From NCBI RefSeq assembly GCF_000317285.1, contig NZ_AJLN01000017.1, forward strand, positions 1 through 64,000: a DNA stretch of 64,000 nucleotides, read 5' to 3'. A model generated the notes under the pieces. The model searched no databases, was not told the origin of the DNA, and was given only the letters and a program-made list of their open reading frames with translations. This DNA is from Chlorogloeopsis fritschii PCC 6912 (GTDB lineage: Bacteria; Cyanobacteriota; Cyanobacteriia; Cyanobacteriales; Nostocaceae). Position 1 is the first letter of the stretch, and every line of letters starts with the position of its first letter. The translations under genes and the position numbers were made by a program. Below are positions 1 to 8,320 of this stretch, piece after piece.

Positions 1-96
1 CAAAAGAAGTACAAAAATTTACTGCTATCTCAAGAAACGCTGTCTCAAGAACGCTCTTTTTTCCATGATGATTTTTGTGTCATGGGTGTAAAGTGA
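1..96 (+). CDS. possible 3' end of a gene cut by the window edge
   Basis: Frame 1 is open from the first base to a TGA at 94-96, giving 31 residues rich in Q, S, F and K with the ending GVK. No family is recognised. It may be a chance open stretch, since 31 codons is short. The rest of the leader up to base 161 shows no gene or clear signal. Confidence 0.2.
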   Translation, partial: QKKYKNLLLSQETLSQERSFFHDDFCVMGVK

Positions 97-161
97 GTAG
101 TGTTTCTTTCATCCATAATGGATGTGCGATCGCTGCGTGAGGCGCTCTTAGGAAACTACGT

Positions 162-950
162 TCATCCTGAAAATTGCCCCAACAGACGCCAGCGCGTCAC
201 CATAATATGCGGAATTCGAGCATAACGCTTCCATTTTTCTGGTTGAGCAGTTTGTAGCCACTCTGGAGGAACTGGCTCAAGAAGACCATCAAGAACAAAA
301 CCTACCTGAAAGCAGATCCCAAACAGATGCCACAACGGTCGGTGAAAAAAAGGATGACGTATGGGTTGACCTGGCTTTGCTATTTCATTGCCTGTCGCTG
401 GCTGTATATAATCCTTCACCAAAACGCCTTCTGTACCAAGCCATTGGGTGTGAGTTCCTCCTAACGAGTTAAAGCAAGGATGAGTAATTGAGAATACTAA
501 CCGTCCCTTAGAGACAAGCAACCGACTAAGAGCATGCATTAAAGGCTCGATGTTTGCCATATCCATGAGTGCCATTGACACCACTGCAGCATCAAAGCAG
601 CGCTCTCCCAAAGAAGCAAGTTGAGCTGCATCAGTCGCATCGATAAGTCTGTACTCAATACTTCCCGGTGAGCTGATAGTTCGAGCTTTGGCACACTTCA
701 AGAGTTCTTCTGAAAAATCGAAGGCCAGAACCGATCCTCCTAACCGAGCAAGACGGCGTGCGAAGGTACCGTTGCCACATGCAACGTCAAGCACTCGTTC
801 ACCAGGTTTAATAGCAAGGAGTGTCTCCATTGCAGGGTTAATAACGTACTCATGGGAGAAGTCTGTTTCTCCCACTTCAGCGTCCCACCAAGCTGCATTT
901 GCATTCCAAACATCGTGTACACGCTGGTTTATTTCATTTACTTCAATCAT
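162..950 (-). CDS. class I SAM-dependent methyltransferase
   Basis: The product has a Rossmann-type methyltransferase domain. Motif I, VLDVACGNGTFARRL, near residues 54-68 forms the SAM-binding loop; an acidic strand end (FDFSEELL) follows, then a motif IV-like segment (FDAAVVSMALMDM) and a post-IV region (LSRLLVSKGRLVFSITHP). This is the UbiE/Methyltransf_11-25 layout. The substrate cannot be told. I chose the ATG at 950 because AAAGG lies about 8 nt before it; a GTG at 959 would add three residues. It stands alone, with roughly 300 bp of empty sequence upstream. Confidence 0.85.
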   Translation of the reverse strand: MIEVNEINQRVHDVWNANAAWWDAEVGETDFSHEYVINPAMETLLAIKPGERVLDVACGNGTFARRLARLGGSVLAFDFSEELLKCAKARTISSPGSIEYRLIDATDAAQLASLGERCFDAAVVSMALMDMANIEPLMHALSRLLVSKGRLVFSITHPCFNSLGGTHTQWLGTEGVLVKDYIQPATGNEIAKPGQPIRHPFFHRPLWHLFGICFQVGFVLDGLLEPVPPEWLQTAQPEKWKRYARIPHIMVTRWRLLGQFSG

Positions 951-1255
951 GTAACGCACCTTTATTTTGATTGTCTTGTGTAGTCTAGAGAAGCTCTTCT
1001 CTGCTTATCATTGCGTTCTAAAAGGGCTGATTGTTTGACACAAGCAGAGGTTCTGAAACCTTCATATCTTTTGTTACGCAATATTGACCAAGTTTGATCA
1101 TTGACAAATAAATTATCACTTCAAACAATTGGTAGATAAAAATTTCAAAAGATGTAGGCAATGACAAGACTTAAGAGGTAAGAGGTAGTGGATGCATGAT
1201 TTTTGTAAAATCTTCCTAAAAATTTGAACACAAGGTCGTGGATGGATGAGAAAAC

Positions 1256-1852
1256 TTATAAGCCTGGCATACCAATGTAGCCTGTAAGTCCTTTAATTCT
1301 GTTAATCCATGCAACTACATTTGGGTAGGCTTCTAAAGAAATACCTCCCTCTGGTGCTAACCCAATGTACGGGTAACAAGCAATATCTGCTATGGTCGGA
1401 CGATTAAGTACAAGCCAGTCCTGCTGTTGCAAGTATTTGTCTATAACTTTGAGGACTTCATGTGCTCTCTGTTGCGCTAAATCCAGATCTATTTTTGCGT
1501 TGAAAACAAAGTACAGTCTGGCAGTACAAGGACCATTTTGAATCTCGTTAGCAGAAATAGATAACCACTCAATTACTTTACTCATTGACACGGCTTCTAC
1601 TGGCAGCCAATCTTCATTTCCGTAGCGACGCGCAAGGTATACCAAAATTGCATGGGAATCAGAAATGACTAAATCGCCGTCCATGAGAATCGGTATTTGG
1701 CCAAGTGGGTTCATTTTCAGAAGCCATGGAGATTTTGCTTCACCAGCTTTAAGATCGATATCTACAACCTCGTATTCCAGCCCAAGCAGCGACAGCATTA
1801 GTCGTACCTTATAGCTATTCCCTGATAACTCATGGTTGAAGAGTTTGATCAT
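1256..1852 (-). CDS. glutathione S-transferase family protein
   Basis: This 198-residue protein has the usual two-part GST build. An N-terminal thioredoxin-like domain (about residues 1-78) holds a Ser near residue 11 (ELSGNSYKVRL), the cis-Pro loop (NPLGQIPILMDGD) and the glutathione-gamma-Glu binding motif (ISDSHAILVYLARRYG). A helical C-terminal domain (about 90-195) contains the N-capping-like motif RPTIADIACYPYI. Such enzymes conjugate or reduce electrophiles and peroxides with glutathione in the cytoplasm. An AGGAGG ribosome site sits just before the ATG. Its neighbours (TetR, FrnE-like, flavoproteins) suggest a chemical or redox stress block. Confidence 0.9.
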   Translation of the reverse strand: MIKLFNHELSGNSYKVRLMLSLLGLEYEVVDIDLKAGEAKSPWLLKMNPLGQIPILMDGDLVISDSHAILVYLARRYGNEDWLPVEAVSMSKVIEWLSISANEIQNGPCTARLYFVFNAKIDLDLAQQRAHEVLKVIDKYLQQQDWLVLNRPTIADIACYPYIGLAPEGGISLEAYPNVVAWINRIKGLTGYIGMPGL

Positions 1853-2214
1853 TAATTCCTCCTGTTTCTATCAAAGTTACGTTTCCATCTACTGAATTAC
1901 AGTTTTTCAAAAACGACAGACCTTGGGTAGCGAAGATTGGGCAGTTAATAATGAACTTAAGTTTTTTCTATTCTTAAATTTGTCAAACTAGAAAAAACGT
2001 TGCTATCCAGTTCATGAAAGATTGTTGAATTTCTTAAGCAGGAATAGTTTTCTCAATTATTGGCTATCAATAAAAGTATGCTTTAAAAGCATTAACTTAA
2101 CATCGACTAAATTGGTTGTCCTTAACTTCCTTATCTTCAGTAGACAAGATTTTTTAAATTTTTAATATAAATATTAGTTGTTCAATAAGTAAGGGTTTAG
2201 GAAAACATAGATAG
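1853..2214. other. AT-rich intergenic stretch
   Basis: I see no credible open frame, hairpin terminator or repeat here. It holds the leader of the GST gene on the minus strand and several A/T runs. Confidence 0.5.
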
Positions 2215-2256
2215 CAAGAAAAAGTCAAGAAGTACCACCACATATTCTCCAATTCT

Positions 2257-2406
2257 GTGAGTATAACTCCTGAGAGTTTCAAGCCACAAATTCAAGATGA
2301 GGTGGTATACACATGGCTCAATGACACAATTCTAATTGAAAGAAGTATCTGCGAAGGCTACACCTTAGTTATTTCGCACTACTACAGCATAAGGCACAAA
2401 AAGTGA
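2257..2406 (+). CDS. small unknown open frame upstream of tetR
   Basis: A GTG-started frame of 49 codons; it is open back to a TAG at 2212. The composition is protein-like (several aromatic residues, ending IRHKK) and it could be a C-terminal fragment of a larger lost gene. I recognise no family, and no ribosome site is evident. It lies just before the TetR operator. Confidence 0.2.
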   Translation: MSITPESFKPQIQDEVVYTWLNDTILIERSICEGYTLVISHYYSIRHKK

Positions 2407-2444
2407 TTTGAAGCTTTGGGTACGTGCACCAGAATACAATTCTC

Positions 2445-2462
2445 TTGACAGACAAGTCTGTC
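2445..2462 (+). promoter_or_regulatory. TetR-type operator overlapping a -35 element
   Basis: GACAGAC-AA-GTCTGTC (2447-2462) is a perfect 7-2-7 palindrome. It overlaps a consensus -35 box TTGACA at 2445-2450 and ends 17 bp before the tetR start codon. TetR-family repressors commonly bind such short palindromes in their own promoters, so autorepression is the likely role. A related half-site (GACAGAC followed by a weak match) lies at 3089-3102, after the gene. Confidence 0.6.
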
Positions 2463-2479
2463 TAGTTTATTTTGACAAT

Positions 2480-3064
2480 ATGACTAAAACAGTTACATCT
2501 AGCGATTCGCGCACTAGGATTCTGGAAACCGCCTATCGTTTATTCTATGAACAGGGTTATCATGCTACTGGCATCAACCAAATTATTGCGGAAGCAGGCG
2601 TCGCGAAAGCGAGCTTTTATCATCACTTTCCTTCTAAAAAGGATTTGTGTATTGCGTTTTTGCAAAAACGACACAGGGATTGGTTTTCTTGGTTGAAGCA
2701 AGAGGTTGACTCCCATGTAGAACCACGAGAGCGTATTCTGAGTCTTTTTGCCTTTTTGGAGCAATGGCTTACAACCAGCAAGTTCAGAGGTTGCGCTTTT
2801 CTAAATTTGACATCAGAGTTTCCAATACCGGATAGCGTTATTCGGCGAATGATTGTGGTACATAAAGCTGAGTTGCGGGAGTATATCAAGGAGTTGGTGC
2901 AATCTTTCGTAGATAAAACCGCCTCACCTCAGAAGGTTGAAGTAGCTTCGTTAGCTGACACAATTTATGTTCTGTTTGAGGGATCGATTATTACGAGTCA
3001 GGTCTACAGTTCAATCTGGGCAATTCAAAGTTCACGAGAAGCAGTTCAGCGGATACTGACATAA
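2480..3064 (+). CDS. TetR/AcrR family transcriptional regulator
   Basis: The first 60 residues carry a TetR helix-turn-helix: RILETAYRLFYEQGYHATGINQIIAEAGVAKASFYHHFPSKKDL in register, with the recognition helix SFYHHF. The rest is a helical ligand domain with a TetR_C-like ending; total length 194 residues fits the family. The ATG at 2480 is preferred over an upstream frame start at 2408 because the palindromic operator and -35 box (2445-2462) would otherwise lie inside the coding region. Downstream genes for a FrnE-like protein and two flavoproteins are probable targets (inference). The family often senses organic compounds or reactive electrophiles. Confidence 0.85.
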   Translation: MTKTVTSSDSRTRILETAYRLFYEQGYHATGINQIIAEAGVAKASFYHHFPSKKDLCIAFLQKRHRDWFSWLKQEVDSHVEPRERILSLFAFLEQWLTTSKFRGCAFLNLTSEFPIPDSVIRRMIVVHKAELREYIKELVQSFVDKTASPQKVEVASLADTIYVLFEGSIITSQVYSSIWAIQSSREAVQRILT

Positions 3065-3266
3065 AGCATTTTTATTTTAGGCATTTTGGACAGACTGGTT
3101 TATTTAGTTAAACCTGTAACAGTCACGGAAGTATCTTCTACAGTGGATTGAAAAGATGAAAGCAATTAGTAAAAGAAATGCTAAAGCTCTCGGTAATCCT
3201 GCATTTGCGACCAAAGGTGAATTCGGAGCGACGATTGGGAGAGCGTCTTGAAATTGAGAATCCTAA

Positions 3267-3404
3267 GGTCACCGACATTTGATTAAGCCCATTGCACCAG
3301 AAGCACTACTTGAGGCGATCGCGGATCTACTGAGCCAAAATTCACTCTGTACTGGAGATAAAAATGCAGAAATGACAATACGTTTAAAGGGAAAACAGCC
3401 ATGA
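3267..3404 (+). pseudogene. remnant of a response-regulator receiver domain
   Basis: After a TAA at 3264 the frame runs to a TGA at 3402-3404 that overlaps the next ATG. It begins HLIKPIAPEALLEAIADLLSQ, matching the end of a CheY-like receiver domain: the invariant Lys followed by Pro, then the last helix. The rest of the domain is missing. Upstream, at 3155, a short frame starts MKAISKRNAKALG and stops after about 30 codons. So this is a decayed gene end left in front of the FrnE-like gene. Confidence 0.5.
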
Positions 3405-4045
3405 CCTTAACAATCGAAATGACTTCAGATTTTATTTGTCCCTGGTGTTTAGTAGCAGACACCAACTTGCAGAAAGCGATCGCACAACTGGATATTCCGG
3501 TTGCAATTCAGCGCATCTGGTATCCGTTTGAGCTAAACCCAGATATGCCAGAAGCGGGTATGGATCGCAAAACTTACCGCACCAATAAATTTGGCAGTTG
3601 GGAATATTCACAACAACTGGATGCCAAAACGGTGCAGGCAGGGCAAGCCAACGGCATTGAATTTCGCTACGACTTGATGAAAGTTACTCCCAATACACTC
3701 AAAGCACACCGATTGACCTGGTTCGCAGGTAAAGCGGGTAAAGCAACGGACATGGCAGAACGTATTTTTAGAGCCTATTTCACAGAGGGTCAAGATATTG
3801 GTGATGTTGACACGCTAGTAAATCTCGCTGCTGAGATTGGTTTAGATTCAGCGCAAGTCAAGACATTTCTTCTTTCACAAGCAGGGATTCAAGATGTTGA
3901 AGCGTTGAAACGTCGAGCGATCGCCCAAGGAATTCGTAGTGTTCCCACAATCCGCATTGGCAATGAAGTGTTAGTGGGTGGGCAGCCTACCGAGATTTTT
4001 CTCGCTGCGCTGCGCTCTGCTGCAACAGAATCAGAGAAGGTTTAA
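3401..4045 (+). CDS. DsbA-family oxidoreductase, FrnE-like
   Basis: The 214-residue product starts with a thioredoxin-fold strand followed by CPWC (residues 13-16), the redox-active motif of the FrnE/DsbA group. An all-helical insertion follows (about 45-170), and the fold closes with SVPTIRIGNEVLVGGQPTEIF, which has the cis-Pro loop (VPT). No signal peptide is present, so it acts in the cytoplasm. FrnE-like proteins are disulfide isomerases or oxidoreductases linked to oxidative and metal stress. Its ATG overlaps the TGA of the receiver remnant, and the next gene starts 5 bp after its stop, so the two are one operon. Confidence 0.85.
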   Translation: MTLTIEMTSDFICPWCLVADTNLQKAIAQLDIPVAIQRIWYPFELNPDMPEAGMDRKTYRTNKFGSWEYSQQLDAKTVQAGQANGIEFRYDLMKVTPNTLKAHRLTWFAGKAGKATDMAERIFRAYFTEGQDIGDVDTLVNLAAEIGLDSAQVKTFLLSQAGIQDVEALKRRAIAQGIRSVPTIRIGNEVLVGGQPTEIFLAALRSAATESEKV

Positions 4046-4050
4046 GTGCG

Positions 4051-5334
4051 ATGATGACTAAACTAAACTACCCAAATTCAGCGAAACATCAAAGCCAAGT
4101 GCGGCTGTATGGTCAACCCAATCTAGCAGAAGCTTACGAAATCCGCGATTTTCTCAATCGAAGTGTTGTTGAATTTGATTGGGTTGAACTCACAAGCGAT
4201 GAGGACTGCCATCGAGAATTGGGATTTGCCGCCCTGAACGATCTGCGTTTACCAGTTGTTGAATTTCCAGATGGTACTCGACTGTTTGCACCAACCGTTC
4301 GCGACATTGCTCAAAGGTTGGGGTGGGTAGCACAGCCTAGATTCAAAGAATACGATCTTTCGATCTATGGAGCAGGGCCAGCGGGGTTGAGTGCAGCAGT
4401 TTATGCGGCTTCTGAGGGATTGCGAACTGTCCTAATTGAGCGACAGGCAGTTGGGGGTCAAGCTGGAACCAGTTCGCTAATTGAAAATTATATGGGATTT
4501 CCTGAAGGAATTCGGGGTGCAGAATTAGCGGAACGAGCGCGTCAGCAGGCAGTCAAATTTGGCGTTGAACTCTTGCTATTGCGTGAAGGAATTAAGGCAG
4601 AATTTAGAAACAATCGCATTTATGTAGATATGGCAGACGGCAGCAAAATGATTGCCCGTACCAACATTTGTGCGACAGGCGTAGAATATCGACGGTTAAA
4701 TTTGCCCAATGAAGATCGCTTTCTGAACCGGGGGCTATTTTATGGCGCGGGTGTGAGTGAAGCGTCAATGTGCCGGAATCAGCAGGTTCTCGTGGTTGGT
4801 GGCGGTAATTCAGCAGGTCAAGCAGTCATGCACTTCTCACAGTATGCCAAGCAGGTGACGATGATTGTTCGTGGCAGCACTCTGGCAGCTACACTGTCAA
4901 AATATTTGATCGATCGCATCCTGAATACCGCCAATGTTGAGGTGCTTTTTAATGCTCAAGTCACGGGACTAGTCGGTGAAGGCAGCCTACAGCAAGTTGA
5001 AATTACAGACTATAGTGAGAATTCGGTGCGAACCATTAATACTCAATATCTCTTTATCTGTATTGGTGGTGTGCCTAACACGGAGTGGGCAAAAGACACA
5101 AATATTGTGAGGGATGAGGCAGGTTATCTGATTACCGGATCGGATTTGCTTAAGAATGGTCAGTTACCTGCTTGCTGGTCGCTCGATCGCGATCCTTATT
5201 TTCTTGAAACCAGTGTTCCGGGATCGTTTGCTGCGGGTGACGTACGGCATGGATCGACTAAGCGAGTTGCTTCGGCAGTCGGAGAAGGTGCAATGGCGGT
5301 TACGTTTGTCCACAAGTTTCTAGCCGAATCCTAG
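4051..5334 (+). CDS. thioredoxin-reductase-like flavoprotein lacking CxxC, with N-terminal glutaredoxin-like domain
   Basis: Residues 16-90 look like a glutaredoxin fold (VRLYGQPNLAEAYEIRDFL, then LPVVEFPDGT) but have no redox Cys in the active loop. Residues 103-427 form a two-dinucleotide-domain reductase: GAGPAG (107-112) for FAD, GGGNSAG (250-256) for NADPH, and FAAGDVRHGSTKRVASAVGEG for FAD. Where thioredoxin reductases carry CxxC just before the NADPH motif, this one has a single Cys at 241. It therefore probably passes electrons differently from classic enzymes. It follows the FrnE-like gene by 5 bp, which may be its partner (inference). ATG 4054 is an equal alternative start. Confidence 0.8.
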   Translation: MMTKLNYPNSAKHQSQVRLYGQPNLAEAYEIRDFLNRSVVEFDWVELTSDEDCHRELGFAALNDLRLPVVEFPDGTRLFAPTVRDIAQRLGWVAQPRFKEYDLSIYGAGPAGLSAAVYAASEGLRTVLIERQAVGGQAGTSSLIENYMGFPEGIRGAELAERARQQAVKFGVELLLLREGIKAEFRNNRIYVDMADGSKMIARTNICATGVEYRRLNLPNEDRFLNRGLFYGAGVSEASMCRNQQVLVVGGGNSAGQAVMHFSQYAKQVTMIVRGSTLAATLSKYLIDRILNTANVEVLFNAQVTGLVGEGSLQQVEITDYSENSVRTINTQYLFICIGGVPNTEWAKDTNIVRDEAGYLITGSDLLKNGQLPACWSLDRDPYFLETSVPGSFAAGDVRHGSTKRVASAVGEGAMAVTFVHKFLAES

Positions 5335-5392
5335 ATTTATTGGTTATTTAGAAAAACGTTGATTGAACTAGAAAGTGAATCGGAGTTGAACA

Positions 5393-6571
5393 ATGAACTC
5401 TACAGAAAAATATGCCATTGTCATTGGTGGATCGTTGGGTGGTTTATTTACTGGAATCATGCTGCGATCAATCGGGTGGAATGTAGATATTTATGAGCGA
5501 TCGACCCATACCCTTGACAGTCGCGGTGGTGGCATTGTCCTGCAAACCGATGTCATCGAAGCTTTTCAACGGGCAAGCATTCCAGTTGATTCGCTGGGTG
5601 TCATTGCACAGGAACGCTATTACCTCAACCGAGATGGCAGCATTAAAATGCGAATGCCCATGCGTCAAACCTTAACATCCTGGAACCTGCTCTATGGCTC
5701 CATGCGGCGGCATTTTCCAGTCGAACACTACCATACTGGAAAGCGACTGACGGATATTCAGCAAACCAATGAAGATGTTACCGCAATATTCGCAGATGGC
5801 ACCTCCGTCACTGCTGCATTACTGGTGGGTGCAGATGGTCCTGGTTCAACGGTGCGTCAACTGCTTTTGCCCACTTATCACTATCACTATGCAGGATACG
5901 TCGGTTATCGAGGATTAGTGGATGAAGCAGATCTTGATCCAGCGACAGCCGCTCTCTTTACAGAACGATTCGTCTTCTTCCAGTTTCCCAATTCCCACAT
6001 TCTGCAATATGTGGTTCCCGGTGAGAATGAATCGCTTGTGCCCGGAGAACGCCGCTTTAACTGGGTTTGGTATGTCAACTACGATGAAACGACAGAACTA
6101 CCCCAAATTCTGACTGACAAAGAGGGAAGACGGCGAGATTATTCAGTTCCTCCAGGATTTTTAGCTCTCACTGTTGAGCAACAGATGCGATCCTATGCTG
6201 CTGCGGTACTGGCTCCACCCTTTCAAAAGCTGGTTGCTGCTACAAAAGAACCGTTTGTGCAAGCAATTTTAGATCTAGGAGTACCGCAAATGATCTTTGG
6301 ACGAGTCGCCTTAGTTGGGGATGCTGCCTTCATTCCTCGTCCTCACACGGCTGCCAGCACCTCGAAAGCTGCTGCTAATGCGATCGCCCTTGCAGATGCT
6401 CTACTTGAACAGAACCACCATGTTCCTCAAGCTTTAGATATCTGGGAACCAGAGCAACTTGCCTATGGGTTGCATTTGATGAAACACGGTCAATCGCTGG
6501 GAGAAAACTCTCAATTCGTCTATGGCACAAAGCGCTTTGATGGGGCTACAACGGCTCTGCGGCATGTCTGA
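5393..6571 (+). CDS. FAD-dependent monooxygenase (PHBH-like)
   Basis: This 392-residue flavoprotein opens with the FAD-binding motif VIGGSLGGLFTGIMLRSIGWNVDIYERS (split over residues 9-36) and has the GD motif VALVGDAAFIPRPHTAAST near residue 305, typical of class A flavin hydroxylases. The HTAAST-type loop resembles the 2,6-dihydroxypyridine hydroxylase branch. These enzymes hydroxylate aromatic or heteroaromatic compounds using NAD(P)H and oxygen. It lies 58 bp after the reductase-like gene in the same direction. The true substrate is unknown. Confidence 0.85.
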   Translation: MNSTEKYAIVIGGSLGGLFTGIMLRSIGWNVDIYERSTHTLDSRGGGIVLQTDVIEAFQRASIPVDSLGVIAQERYYLNRDGSIKMRMPMRQTLTSWNLLYGSMRRHFPVEHYHTGKRLTDIQQTNEDVTAIFADGTSVTAALLVGADGPGSTVRQLLLPTYHYHYAGYVGYRGLVDEADLDPATAALFTERFVFFQFPNSHILQYVVPGENESLVPGERRFNWVWYVNYDETTELPQILTDKEGRRRDYSVPPGFLALTVEQQMRSYAAAVLAPPFQKLVAATKEPFVQAILDLGVPQMIFGRVALVGDAAFIPRPHTAASTSKAAANAIALADALLEQNHHVPQALDIWEPEQLAYGLHLMKHGQSLGENSQFVYGTKRFDGATTALRHV

Positions 6572-6669
6572 CTTGTCATGATAGAGCTTATTAACCGCAC
6601 AAAGCCACCACCATTGGATTTCGGGTTCAACTAAACGACGCTAGTAGGTGTTTTGAGGAGAAAACAATT

Positions 6670-7029
6670 ATGAATGTGGAGCGAGAGCCAAGCTTTGAAT
6701 GTAGGGGATTACCGAAACACAAGCTGAATCAAGCGAGCGCTTATATAAATGAACATTTAGGTGAGGATTTATCGCTAGAAGCGATTGCTATTGAATTTGG
6801 CATGAGCAAATACTATTTCTGCCGCTTGTTCAAGCAATTAATGGGGATATCTCCTCACAAGTATTTGATACAGCAGCGGATAGAGCGGGCAAAGCAGCTG
6901 CTAAAGCAGAAGAAAATAACCATTGCAGACATTGCTTTTCAATGCGGTTACTCAGAGCAAAGTACGTTCGCAACGGCTTTCCGGAAAGCTGTAGGAATGT
7001 CTCCCAGAACCTATCAACAACAGCTCTGA
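6670..7029 (+). CDS. short AraC-family regulator (DNA-binding domain only)
   Basis: The 119 residues are almost wholly the AraC/XylS DNA-binding domain: the first helix-turn-helix (LSLEAIAIEFGMSKYYFCRLF) and the second (ITIADIAFQCGYSEQSTFATAFRKAVGMSPRTYQQ). There is no N-terminal ligand domain, as in SoxS/MarA-type activators, but here a roughly 15-residue leader precedes it. A GAGGAG site lies about 10 nt before the ATG. Position after the flavoprotein genes suggests it controls a stress response (inference). Confidence 0.85.
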   Translation: MNVEREPSFECRGLPKHKLNQASAYINEHLGEDLSLEAIAIEFGMSKYYFCRLFKQLMGISPHKYLIQQRIERAKQLLKQKKITIADIAFQCGYSEQSTFATAFRKAVGMSPRTYQQQL

Positions 7030-7250
7030 TATCACCAAGAGACAACACTTGAAAAAACAGCAAGAATTCCAAACTTTCGCAAGAAATCTAAAGACTACAA
7101 TTTAAGCAAATTTTTATAGTTAATTCCAGTATGCTGTAGATTTTGGCACATAGACCATACTGTTGCCAACTAGAGAGGTCTGGAAGACCAAGTATCCAAG
7201 CTGCTTCAGCTTCGCTTTGTGGATTTTACAAAAATCTTTTCTCGTAGCTC

Positions 7251-7282
7251 TTGACTTTCCAGCGTACTAGAGACTTCAAGAT
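7251..7282 (+). promoter_or_regulatory. MerR-type promoter P1
   Basis: -35 TTGACT (7251-7256), a 20-bp spacer with an imperfect dyad (TTCCAGCGTACTAGAGACTT), and -10 CAAGAT (7277-7282). The long spacer is the hallmark of MerR-activated promoters. It ends 30 bp before the YtkA-like gene at 7313. Confidence 0.6.
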
Positions 7283-7312
7283 GAAAGTAGTTTATTGCAG
7301 AGGATTGAAATC

Positions 7313-8146
7313 ATGACTTTAGCCGAAAATACGCTTGCAACTACAACTGCACGTGTTTATCGCACTGAATTCAAATCAGAGCCTGCCGAAGTTAATGCGG
7401 GCGAGACAGTAGCACTTGTTTTCACAATACGGAATGCGGAAGGGGAGGTTGTCTGTAATCTCCAAATCGTCCATGAACAGGCAATGCACCTGCTAATCAT
7501 ATCTGATGATCTTAGTGAGTTCTATCATTTACATCCAAAACAAGAAGCGGATGGCAGTTTTCGCGTCACGCATCTCTTTCCACGAACTGGTAATTATTGG
7601 CTCTACGTCGATTACACACCGGACACTCACCAAGTTGTTGATCAACTCAGCCTGCAAATTCGTGGAGAAGCGCGTGAGGCGATCGCCCTCTTTGAAGACG
7701 AAAGCACAACCAAGACTGTAGATGGCTTGCGAGTCACCATGAAGTCAAATCAACCATTACGTGCAGGTGAAGCAGTAATGCTCGACTTTGCAGTTGAAGA
7801 TGAGCAGACAAACGAGCCAGTCACCGATCTTCAACCTTATCTTGGTGCCCTTGCCCACTTCGTCATTATTAGTGAAAACGGTGCTGAATTTCTGCATGTC
7901 CATCCTATGGAACCACACGAAGTATCGACAGCACATAGTGCTAGTCATGCAGTCATATCATCTGCCCATCATCAACAAACACAATCTAACAAGCTACACA
8001 CATTCCACTCCAGCGCCACGCTGATTAGCGCACACACCACCTTTCCCCACGCTGGACTTTACAAAATATGGGCACAGTTCCAGCGCCACGGACTTGTGAT
8101 TACTGTACCCTTTGTTGTGCGGGTTGCCGATCGTGAAACCCTTTAA
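7313..8146 (+). CDS. tandem YtkA-like domain protein of the copper cluster
   Basis: Two related Ig-like domains are visible, roughly residues 12-115 and 130-275. Each has a hydrophobic HLLIIS or HFVIIS strand, then a His-rich E(F)xHxHP motif (FYHLHP, FLHVHP), then FPxxGxYxxWxxF near its end (FPRTGNYWLYVDY, FPHAGLYKIWAQF). A His/Ser-rich loop interrupts the second domain. These features occur in YtkA/FixH-like and copper-associated proteins and may bind metal. No signal peptide is seen. I chose the ATG at 7313 because GAGG lies 9 nt before it; a TTG at 7295 is the alternative. The MerR promoter P1 directly precedes it and copA follows. Confidence 0.65.
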   Translation: MTLAENTLATTTARVYRTEFKSEPAEVNAGETVALVFTIRNAEGEVVCNLQIVHEQAMHLLIISDDLSEFYHLHPKQEADGSFRVTHLFPRTGNYWLYVDYTPDTHQVVDQLSLQIRGEAREAIALFEDESTTKTVDGLRVTMKSNQPLRAGEAVMLDFAVEDEQTNEPVTDLQPYLGALAHFVIISENGAEFLHVHPMEPHEVSTAHSASHAVISSAHHQQTQSNKLHTFHSSATLISAHTTFPHAGLYKIWAQFQRHGLVITVPFVVRVADRETL

Positions 8147-8198
8147 ACTAAGAGGTTCTTTCTTTTGACAGATTTTCAAAATTCGCTTGCGCTCTCCC

Positions 8199-8230
8199 TT
8201 GACTCTCCAGTCAACTGGAGAGTGCAAACT
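8199..8230 (+). promoter_or_regulatory. MerR-type promoter P2 of copA
   Basis: -35 TTGACT (8199-8204), 20-bp spacer CTCCAGTCAACTGGAGAGTG with a near-perfect dyad, and -10 CAAACT (8225-8230). It lies 90 bp before copA. The poor -10 and long spacer fit a promoter that needs activation by metal-loaded MerR. Confidence 0.75.
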
Positions 8231-8320
8231 AAAGATAGTTCAAAGCGTTCATGGTCACTGGTTGGATCGCCATCAAGGTCTAATCATTCATCCTATCTTT
8301 TGGAGAGATGAGGGTAATAA

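Noticed and set aside
3155-3250. Short frame starting MKAISKRNAKALG
   Set aside because: About 30 codons, no family and no ribosome site; noted only as likely debris beside the receiver remnant.
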